A stretch of DNA of 64,000 nt, taken from DASQFQ01 sp963811595 (GTDB lineage Bacteria; Actinomycetota; Thermoleophilia; Solirubrobacterales; Solirubrobacteraceae). The stretch lies in assembly GCA_963811595.1 (NCBI GenBank), contig CAWERW010000014.1, forward strand, positions 1 to 64,000, in the 5' to 3' direction. The notes beneath the pieces were generated by a model, which saw only the letters and a program-made list of their open reading frames with translations, had not been told where the DNA came from and ran no database searches. The translations under genes were made by a program, and so were the position numbers. Below are positions 45,539-52,682 of the stretch, one piece after another. The number at the start of each line of letters is the position of its first letter. The first letter of the stretch is position 1.

Positions 45539-46202
45539 TCAGCTCAGCACGCCGGTCTCGAACGCGCGCCGCACGAGCTCGGCCCGCTTGCGGTTCTGCG
45601 GCAGGTCGCCGATGTCGAACAGGTCGAACAGCGCGCGCATGTGCGTCTTGACCGTCTCCACGCTGAGGAACAGCTCTTCGGCGATCTCGCGGTTCGAGCG
45701 CGGCCCTGCCATCGGCGCGTCGGCGAGCGGCCCGCACAGCGAGACGAGCACCCGGCGCTGGGCATCGGAGAGCCGCGGCGGGGCCAGGTGCTGCGTCGCG
45801 GCCGTGGTCCGCAGGTCGCCCGCCTCGCCGCTGATGAACACGAGCAGCGTGCAGCCGATCTTGATCGCGTCGCCGTCGCGGAGCCGCTGCTTGCCTCGCA
45901 GCCGCCGGCCGTTGACGAACGAGCCGTTGCGGGACAGGCCCTCGTCGGCGATCGTCCACTCGCCGCCGGCCTGGGCCAGCACCGCGTGGAGTCGCGATGC
46001 CTCGCTGTCCCACGCCGAGCGGAACGTCGTTGGAAGGCGCACGCCCGATGCTCACCGACCGTTGTCCGTCCAGCGCCACGATGCGCTGGCGGCCGTCGTC
46101 GTCGAGGTGGACCAGGAACGGGAGCCCGCGGCGCTCGGCGTCGATCCGCTGCGCCAGCTCGCGCGGCGAGACCGACCGCAGAGCGGGAGGCAGCACTCGC
46201 AC
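45539..46202 (-). pseudogene. FHA domain plus LuxR-like HTH regulator, interrupted by one frameshift
   Basis: An N-terminal frame from GTG 46202 reads to QRSVSIGRAPSNDVPL; the next frame carries WDSEASRLHAVLAQAGGEWTIADEGLSRNGSFVNGRRL. Together they form one FHA phosphothreonine-binding domain (GR, SRLHA, NGSFVNG), joined if one G near 46012-46017 is removed. The C-terminal half is an HTH: RSNREIAEELFLSVETVKTHMRALFDLFDIGD. The 167-residue ORF 45539-46042 is intact but lacks the first FHA strand. The gene is divergent from the Ser/Thr kinase gene, so it is probably a reader of that kinase's phosphorylation. Confidence 0.75.
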
Positions 46203-46221
46203 GACGCAACCCTAACCCGGA

Positions 46222-46250
46222 TTTCCGGGCCTTGCGACCGGGCCCGGAAA
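46222..46250. promoter_or_regulatory. 10-bp inverted repeat between FHA and kinase genes
   Basis: TTTCCGGGCC (46222-46231) and GGCCCGGAAA (46241-46250) are perfect inverted arms separated by nine bases. It occupies the middle of the 75-bp divergent gap, and could be an operator for the FHA-HTH protein or a transcript hairpin. Confidence 0.5.
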
Positions 46251-46277
46251 GAACGTAGGCTCGATCCGGAGGGCCCA

Positions 46278-48698
46278 TTGAACGGTCAACGGGTCGGCAG
46301 CTACGAGATCGTCCGCATGCTCGCCCGCGGCGGGATGGCTGTGGTCTACCTCGTGCGCCAGCCGGCCCTCGACCGCGAGGTCGTGCTCAAGCGGCTCGAC
46401 CTCGAGCGCGACGACCCCACGCTCGCCCAGCGCTTCGTCCGCGAGGCGCGCCTGGCGGCGGCGCTCGACCACCCGAACGTCGTCACGCTGTTCGACTTCT
46501 TCGAGCACGACGGTGTGCCCTACATCGCGATGGAGTACGTCGCGGGCGGGTCGCTGCGCTCGCTCGTCGGCACGCTCGACCTGCCGCAGGTGCTCGGGGT
46601 GCTGGAAGGCACGCTCGCAGGGCTGGGCCACGCCGAGCGCCACGGGATCGCGCACCGCGATCTCAAGCCGGAGAACATCCTCATCACCCGCCGCGGCAAC
46701 GTGAAGATCGCCGACTTCGGCATCGCCCGTGCCTACAACGCGCTCAGCCAGCGCCTGACGATCACCGGCAAGGCGATGGGCACGCCCGTGTACATGGCGC
46801 CCGAGCAGGCGCTCGACAAGCCGATCGGCCCGCCGACCGACCTGTACGCGCTCGGCGTCATCGTCTACGAGCTGCTCGCCGGTCGACCGCCGTTCGAGGC
46901 CGACCTGCCGATGGGCGTGCTCTACCGCCACGTCCACGAGCCGCCGCCGCCGCTGCCGCAGTCGATCCATCCCGCGATGCGCGAATGGGTCGGATGGCTG
47001 CTCGCGAAGGCGCCCGCCGACCGGCCGCAGTCGGCGGGGGAGGCGTGGCAGGCGCTCGAGGAGATCGCGGTCGCGGAGCTCGGCCCGTACTGGCGCCGGG
47101 CGGCCACGATCACGATCCCGACCGGCGACCAGCCGCGACCACCCCACGACGACACCGCGCTCACCAGCACGGACGAGACGAGCGAGCGCACCGCGGACAC
47201 GCAGGGCCTGCCCGAGCCGACGCCGGTGGCCCCGCAGCCGCAGCGGCGCTCGCGGCGGCGCTTCGCGCTCGCCGCCGGGATGCTCGGCGCCGCGGGCGTG
47301 GCGGCGACGCTCGCCGTCACGCTCCCCGACGACCCCGCCGCCCGCAAGCCGCCGCCGCAGCCCGCGCGCGCGGCCACGCCCTACGACTTCGACGGCGATC
47401 GGCGACAGGAGCTCGTGATGGCGATGCTCCGCGCCGCGCCGCAAGGGTCGCCGGTCCTGAGCGGCGTCGTGCTCATCCGCCGCGGCCGCGGCTGGAGGGT
47501 CATCACGGAGTCCGACGCGCGCGTGCCGGGGCGCCCGCGCAGCGACGACGCGTTCGGCTCGGGGTTGGCGAGCGGCGACTTCGACCGCAACGGCTCGGCC
47601 GACCTCGCGATCGGGACGCCCGGGCGGAGCCGCGTGTCCGTGCTGTTCGGCGGCGGCGCGCGCGGGATCACGGGCGGGCGCGACCTCCAGTTCGCCGGCG
47701 CGGCTCAGGACGTGCCGGCCGAGTACGGATACCTCCTGCTCGCCCGCGACGTCAACGGCGACCGCCACGACGACCTGATCGTCGGGGCGCCGGGTCGCGG
47801 GCCGGGGCGTGGCGCCGTCCAGATCCTGTTCGGCGGCGCCGACGGGCTGCGCACGTCGCGCTCGCGCATCATCTCGCCGCCCGCGGAGGCGGCCGACGGC
47901 TTCGGCACACGCATGCGGACCGGCGACATCGACGGCGACCGCCGCGTCGACCTCGTCGAAGGCGCGCCGGCGGACACCGCCGGCGGCGGCCACCTCTCCT
48001 ACTGCCGCGGCGAGCGCAGCGGCCCGAGCCGCTGCAGCGCGCTCGAGGGCGCCCGCGGCACCTCGGCCCTCGCGGTCGCGGACGTCAACCGCGACGGCTA
48101 CGCCGACATCGTGCAGGGCGACTCCGACCACGCCCAGAACGTGACCGGGCTGAAGCTCAGCGGCGGCGAGGTCAGGCTGTGGCTCGGGAGCCGGCGCGGT
48201 CCCCGGCGCGCGCCGATCACGATCTCGCAGGACACCCCCGCGGTCCCCGGGACGGACGAGCCGGGCGACGAGTTCGGCGCCGTGGTCGAGGCCGGCGACC
48301 TCGATTCGGACGGCTTCGCGGACATGATCATCGGCGCCACGCGCGAGAACTCCGGGGCCGGGAAGGTCACCGTGGTGCGCGGGCATCGCCGGGGCTACGC
48401 GACGACCGGCAACAGCTCCTTCGATCAGGACTCGCCGTTTGTGCCGGGCAACGCGGAGCCGGAGGGGGAGTTCGGGTCGACGCTGTCCGTGCTCCACCTG
48501 TCGGCCGACCGCCGGCTCGACCTCGCGGTCGCGGCGCGGGGCAGGCGGAGCACCGTCGAGCGCGTGATGGTGATCGAGGGCGGGACCGGGGTGTTCGCGC
48601 CGGACGAGACCAGCACGTCGACCCTCGGCGACCCCAGCGCGCGGGTGCGCACGACACGGGGCGACCGGATCCGGCTGGCGAAGCTCGCCGGCGGCTGA
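46278..48698 (+). CDS. Membrane Ser/Thr protein kinase with FG-GAP/VCBS beta-propeller ectodomain
   Basis: 806 residues from TTG 46278, with GGAGGG upstream. Kinase domain 8-270: GGMAVVYL, Lys38 (VVLKRL), Glu56, HRDLKPEN with Asp128, DFG at 146-148, and MGTPVYMAPEQ; all catalytic residues are present. A Pro/Thr-rich segment, a membrane helix (about 329-350) and an exterior region with six or more FG-GAP/VCBS-like repeats follow (FDGDRRQELVMAML, GDFDRNGSADLAIGTPG, DVNGDRHDDLIVGAPG, DLDSDGFADMIIGA), which bind Ca and form a propeller. The exterior part probably senses a ligand or wall component. PASTA repeats are absent. Confidence 0.9.
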   Translation: MNGQRVGSYEIVRMLARGGMAVVYLVRQPALDREVVLKRLDLERDDPTLAQRFVREARLAAALDHPNVVTLFDFFEHDGVPYIAMEYVAGGSLRSLVGTLDLPQVLGVLEGTLAGLGHAERHGIAHRDLKPENILITRRGNVKIADFGIARAYNALSQRLTITGKAMGTPVYMAPEQALDKPIGPPTDLYALGVIVYELLAGRPPFEADLPMGVLYRHVHEPPPPLPQSIHPAMREWVGWLLAKAPADRPQSAGEAWQALEEIAVAELGPYWRRAATITIPTGDQPRPPHDDTALTSTDETSERTADTQGLPEPTPVAPQPQRRSRRRFALAAGMLGAAGVAATLAVTLPDDPAARKPPPQPARAATPYDFDGDRRQELVMAMLRAAPQGSPVLSGVVLIRRGRGWRVITESDARVPGRPRSDDAFGSGLASGDFDRNGSADLAIGTPGRSRVSVLFGGGARGITGGRDLQFAGAAQDVPAEYGYLLLARDVNGDRHDDLIVGAPGRGPGRGAVQILFGGADGLRTSRSRIISPPAEAADGFGTRMRTGDIDGDRRVDLVEGAPADTAGGGHLSYCRGERSGPSRCSALEGARGTSALAVADVNRDGYADIVQGDSDHAQNVTGLKLSGGEVRLWLGSRRGPRRAPITISQDTPAVPGTDEPGDEFGAVVEAGDLDSDGFADMIIGATRENSGAGKVTVVRGHRRGYATTGNSSFDQDSPFVPGNAEPEGEFGSTLSVLHLSADRRLDLAVAARGRRSTVERVMVIEGGTGVFAPDETSTSTLGDPSARVRTTRGDRIRLAKLAGG

Positions 48699-48814
48699 CG
48701 CCGGAGGGACGCGGTTAACACCGTTGGTGCCTGGCGCGGCACCGGCGCGGCGGCGGACACTGGCGCCGTCCTCCCGCGGGCGCCGTCCGGCGCCCCCACC
48801 AAAGGAGCCCCGTC

Positions 48815-50074
48815 GTGCCGGACGCTGCCGCCCGGCCGCACCGGGCGCCGCCGACGACGTGGGAAATGTGCCGCCACCGCCTGGTCACGCCGGTCGCGCG
48901 CGCGGTCCTGCGGCGGTGTCGGCGCTCGCCCACGCGCGCCGCCCCGAAGGTGACGATCCTGCTCGTCCACGCCTGGGGCATGGGCGGCACGATCCGCACG
49001 ATGCTCAACGTCGCCGGGTGGCTCGCTCAGCGGCACGAGGTCGAGGTCATCAGCGTGTGGCGGACGCGCGAGCAGCCGTTCTTCGCGTTCCCGCCGGGTG
49101 TCGTCGTCACGGTGGCCGACGATCGCCGGCGGGGAGCCGGCGGGCGCGTGGCCCGGGTGCTGCGGCGCGTGCCCGGAGCGCTGCTCTTCCCCGGTGATCG
49201 CACGGCCCGGCGGATGACGCTCTGGACCGACCTGCAGCTCCTGCGCCGGCTCCGTGGCGCGCGCTCTGACGTGATCATCGGCACGCGGCCGGCGCTCAAC
49301 CTGCTCGTGGCGCAGGTCGGCGGCGCGGCCGCCGTGGTGGCGACCGAGCACGCTCCCTTCGACGCCTACGGCGCGCTGTTGCGACGCGAGATCGGGCGTC
49401 GCTACGCCGGACTCGACGCGGTCGTGGTCCTGGGCGAGGCCGAGCGCGCGCCGTTCGAGGCGTTGGTTCGCGGCTCTGTGCACGCGATCCCGAACGCCTT
49501 GCCCCTGCCGTGCGGTCGCACGGCGCGCCTGGGCGGGCCGGTGGTCGTGGCGGCCGGCCGGCTGGTGCCGGCGAAGCGGTACGACCGGCTCATCCGCGCG
49601 TTCGCCATCGTGGCCGCGTCGCATCCGGACTGGCGGCTGCGGATCTGCGGCCGCGGGCCGGAGCGGAAGGCTCTGCAGGCGCTCGTCACCGAGCTGGAGC
49701 TCGACGAGCGCGCGCTCCTGGTGGGACCGGTGCGCGACATCGAGGCCGAGCTCGAGGCGGCCTCGATCTTCGCGCTCAGCTCGCACGTGGAGGGGCTGCC
49801 GCTGGCGCTGCTCGAGGCGATGGCGAAGGGGCTCGCGGTCGTGAGCTTCGACGGCGCCGCCGGCCCTCGCGAGGTGATCGAGCACGGCGTCGACGGGCTG
49901 CTCGTCCCGGCCGCGGACGAGGCGGCGCTGGCGCACGCGATCTGCAGCCTGATCGAGTCCGAGGCGTTGCGGGCGCGGCTCGGCGCGGCGGCGATCGACA
50001 AGGCGCGGACGTACGGCATCGCCGCGGTCGGCCCGCGCTGGGATGCGCTCGTGTCGCGCCTGACCGTGGGGTGA
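48815..50074 (+). CDS. Family 4-like glycosyltransferase
   Basis: 419 residues from GTG 48815, preceded by AAAGGAG. GT-B fold: the N-terminal half has ILLVHAWGMGGTIRTMLNVAGWLAQRHEVEVISV; the C-terminal half VVVAAGRLVPAKRYDRLIRAFAIVAASHPDWRLRICGRGPERKAL and SSHVEGLPLALLEAMAKGLAVVSFDGAAGPREVI with the donor-binding ExxxxxxE pattern. It transfers a sugar from a nucleotide donor to a cell-surface polymer or lipid. Only 56 bp separate it from the acyltransferase gene. Confidence 0.88.
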   Translation: MPDAAARPHRAPPTTWEMCRHRLVTPVARAVLRRCRRSPTRAAPKVTILLVHAWGMGGTIRTMLNVAGWLAQRHEVEVISVWRTREQPFFAFPPGVVVTVADDRRRGAGGRVARVLRRVPGALLFPGDRTARRMTLWTDLQLLRRLRGARSDVIIGTRPALNLLVAQVGGAAAVVATEHAPFDAYGALLRREIGRRYAGLDAVVVLGEAERAPFEALVRGSVHAIPNALPLPCGRTARLGGPVVVAAGRLVPAKRYDRLIRAFAIVAASHPDWRLRICGRGPERKALQALVTELELDERALLVGPVRDIEAELEAASIFALSSHVEGLPLALLEAMAKGLAVVSFDGAAGPREVIEHGVDGLLVPAADEAALAHAICSLIESEALRARLGAAAIDKARTYGIAAVGPRWDALVSRLTVG

Positions 50075-50130
50075 AGCACTTCCCTCCGAGGGGTGATGAC
50101 CGGGGGCGGCCGCAGGAAGAGCCTCGGGGC

Positions 50131-52107
50131 ATGCGATTCAGAACCGATGTGGAGGGACTGCGAGCCGTAGCGATCTCGATCGTCGTGCTCGCTCACGCGG
50201 ACCTCGGGTTCGCGACCGGCGGCTACGTGGGGGTCGACGTGTTCTTCGTGATCTCCGGCTTCCTGATCACCCAGGCGCTGGTCCGCGAGCTCGAGCGCAC
50301 GGGCCGCGTGTGCGTCGCACGCTTCTACGCACGCCGCATCAAGCGGCTCATGCCCCAGGTGCTCGCGGTGATCGCCGCGGTCGTCGTCGGCTCGTCGCTG
50401 CTGCTGCCGCCGGTGCGCGCCGAGGCCGTCGCGGCCGACGTCGTGGCCGCCGGCGCGTACGCGATGAACTGGCATCTCTCGGCCGAGGCGGCGGACTACT
50501 TCGCGTCCGGCGCGGACCGGCCGCTCGACCACCTCTGGTCGCTGGCCGTCGAGGAGCAGTTCTACCTCGTGTGGCCGTGGCTGATCGTCGCGCTGTCCTT
50601 CGTGCGGCGCTCGCGGCGCGTGCTGCTGCTCGCGCTCGGCGCCGTCGCCGCGGCGTCGTTCGCCTACGCGGTCGCACGGTCGCGGGTGGCGCCCGAGGCC
50701 GCGTACTACTCGGCGTTCGCGCGTGCCTGGGAGCTGGCGCTCGGGGCGCTCCTGGCGGTCGGGCTCGCCGACCGGCAGACAGGCTCTCGCGTGGCGGCGA
50801 CGTGCGGTTGGGCGGGGCTGGCGGCGCTCGCGGCGGCGACGGTCGCCTTCGGCGAGGCGACGCCGATCCCGGGCGCCGCCGCGCTGCTGCCGACGCTCGG
50901 AGCGGTCGCGCTCATCGCGGCGGGGACGTGCGACCGGGCCGCGCTGCCGACCCGATGCCTCATGCTGCGTCCGGTGCGCTGGATCGGCCGCGTCTCGTAT
51001 GCCTGGTACGTCTGGCACTGGCCGCTGCTCGTGTTCGCGGGGCCGCTGTCGCCGTGGGCGCGCGCTGCGGTCGCGTTCGCGTCGCTCGCTCCCGCGTGGG
51101 CGACGTTCCGCTGGATCGAGGAGCCGCTGCGGCGCTCGACGCTGCACCTGCGGCGGCCGCGCGCCACGCTCGCCGCGGGCCTCGCCGCGCCGGCGCTGGC
51201 GATCGGGGTCGGCGTCGCGCTGTCCGGGAGCATCTCCTCGCCGCCCGCGCTCGCGGCCGGCGAGGCGGTCGGCGCGCCCCAGCTCCGGACCGGCACGGTC
51301 CAGCGCGCCGCGACGGCGCTGCGACCGCGCCCGTCAGACGCCGGCGACGACCGCGGCAAGGTGTTCTACGACGGCTGTCTCGTCGACAAGCCCGTCACGA
51401 AGTCGCCGTCGTGCGTCTACGGAGACCGCGGGTCGGGGACGACGGTCGTCCTCTTCGGCGACTCGCATGCGATGCAGTACTTCCCGGCGCTCGAGCGCAT
51501 CGCGATCAAGCGCCGGTGGCGGCTCGTGGTCCTCACCAAGGGCGGCTGCCCGCCCGCCCACGTGCAGGTCCTGTATCCGCTCACGACGCGCACGAGCCCG
51601 GCGTGCGACGCCTGGCGCGAGAACGCGCTGCGGCGCATCGAGCAGGCCGAGCGCCCCGCGCTCGTGATCGTGGGCTCGTCCGTCCGCTACACCGTCGCGG
51701 AGCGCGGGCGGCGGCTGGCGCGGGACGCGAGCACACGCGCGCTGGCCGCGGGGTACGTGCCGACGCTCGAGCGCCTGCGCGCGGCGGCGCGGCGGGTGAC
51801 GGTGCTGGTCGATCCACCGCGGCCGCCTCAGAACATCCCGGAGTGCGTGTCGGGATCGATGCGGAAGCTGCGGCGCTGCGCGTTCGCGCGCGGCCCGGCG
51901 GTCGAGCGCGCATTCGCGGTCCGCGACGCGGTCCGGCGTGTCAAGGGCATCGGCGAGCTCGACACGACGAGCCAGTTCTGCCTCGCCCGGACGTGCCCCG
52001 CGGTGGTGGGCGACGTGCTCGTGTATCGCAACAGCGGCCACATCACCGCGAGCTACATCAAGACGATGACGCCCTGGCTGGAACGGCGGGTGCGGCTCGG
52101 TCAGTAG
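50131..52107 (+). CDS. OafA/YrhL-like acyltransferase with C-terminal SGNH domain
   Basis: 658 residues from ATG 50131. The acyltransferase-3 part (about 1-370, ten or more helices) starts FRTDVEGLRAVAISIVVLAH and contains GGYVGVDVFFVISGFLIT, FYARRIKRLMPQ, LWSLAVEEQFYLVWP and YAWYVWHWPLLVF. The extracytoplasmic C-terminus is SGNH-like: VVLFGDSHAMQYFPAL (Ser nucleophile block) and, near the end, YRNSGHITASY (His). Such enzymes add acetyl or other acyl groups to surface polysaccharides. With the preceding glycosyltransferase this suggests a glycan-decorating unit. Confidence 0.92.
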   Translation: MRFRTDVEGLRAVAISIVVLAHADLGFATGGYVGVDVFFVISGFLITQALVRELERTGRVCVARFYARRIKRLMPQVLAVIAAVVVGSSLLLPPVRAEAVAADVVAAGAYAMNWHLSAEAADYFASGADRPLDHLWSLAVEEQFYLVWPWLIVALSFVRRSRRVLLLALGAVAAASFAYAVARSRVAPEAAYYSAFARAWELALGALLAVGLADRQTGSRVAATCGWAGLAALAAATVAFGEATPIPGAAALLPTLGAVALIAAGTCDRAALPTRCLMLRPVRWIGRVSYAWYVWHWPLLVFAGPLSPWARAAVAFASLAPAWATFRWIEEPLRRSTLHLRRPRATLAAGLAAPALAIGVGVALSGSISSPPALAAGEAVGAPQLRTGTVQRAATALRPRPSDAGDDRGKVFYDGCLVDKPVTKSPSCVYGDRGSGTTVVLFGDSHAMQYFPALERIAIKRRWRLVVLTKGGCPPAHVQVLYPLTTRTSPACDAWRENALRRIEQAERPALVIVGSSVRYTVAERGRRLARDASTRALAAGYVPTLERLRAAARRVTVLVDPPRPPQNIPECVSGSMRKLRRCAFARGPAVERAFAVRDAVRRVKGIGELDTTSQFCLARTCPAVVGDVLVYRNSGHITASYIKTMTPWLERRVRLGQ

Positions 52108-52244
52108 GCGCCGGGCCCGGACTTCTCGGGCGTCTTCGTCGCCTCGGGGCCGCCGCTCTTGTCCGACGCCCCGCTGTCGCTGTCGCCGCAGCCGCCGGCG
52201 AGCAGCGCGACGAGGACGAGGAGCAGCGTGAGGCGGGCGCGCAT
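52101..52244 (-). CDS. Tiny lipoprotein (47 residues)
   Basis: ATG at 52244 gives MRARLTLLLVLVALLAGGCG: a lipoprotein signal peptide with lipobox LAGGC (Cys19). The 28-residue mature tail (DSDSGASDKSGGPEATKTP..) is charged and disordered. The stop overlaps the 3' end of the acyltransferase gene by seven bases. Only the signal and lipobox support it; function unknown. Confidence 0.6.
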   Translation of the reverse strand: MRARLTLLLVLVALLAGGCGDSDSGASDKSGGPEATKTPEKSGPGAY

Positions 52245-52325
52245 GTCGGGGCGTACGCAGCAGGGGCGCCTGCGGTTGAACGTAGATCCCGCTCGCGAAC
52301 GGGACGAGTTCCTGCCCGCGCGGGA

Positions 52326-52682
52326 CTACGCGCCGGCCTGCTGACCGAGCGCCGCGTCGAGCGTCGGGTGCGTCGACGCCGCGCCGGTGACGGCCGTCAG
52401 CTGCAGCACGCGCGCGATCGGGGCGCCGTCGGCGACGACCAGGCGCAGCTCCTGCTGGTGCCGTCGCAGGTCCGCGGCGAGCTCGAACAGCAGCGCGATC
52501 CCCGCGCTGTCGAGGTACGTGGTAGCGGTGAGGTCGAGGACCAGCGCCTCGGCGTCGTTCGTGACCAGCGCGCGCAGCCGCTCCTCGACCCAGGACACGT
52601 TCGAGGCGTCGATCTCGCCGTCGATCCTGGCGATCGCGACGTCGCCGCGGCGCGATTCGACGATGTTGGCGAGCACGGTCAT
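52326..52682 (-). CDS. STAS-domain anti-sigma factor antagonist
   Basis: 118 residues, one STAS domain with VAIARIDGEIDASNVSWVEERLRAL and the phosphorylatable Ser in LDLTATTYLDSAGIALLFELAADL. ATG at 52682 overlaps the stop of the RsbU-like gene by four bases (ATGA), so the phosphatase and its probable substrate are made together. This is the partner arrangement of stress-response partner switching. The sigma factor is not in the window. Confidence 0.9.
   Translation of the reverse strand: MTVLANIVESRRGDVAIARIDGEIDASNVSWVEERLRALVTNDAEALVLDLTATTYLDSAGIALLFELAADLRRHQQELRLVVADGAPIARVLQLTAVTGAASTHPTLDAALGQQAGA

Noticed and set aside
48699..48814. Short inverted repeats (GGTGCC/GGCACC, GGCGCC/GGCGCC) before the glycosyltransferase gene
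   Set aside because: Six-base arms are expected by chance in DNA of this composition; no consistent terminator or operator shape.
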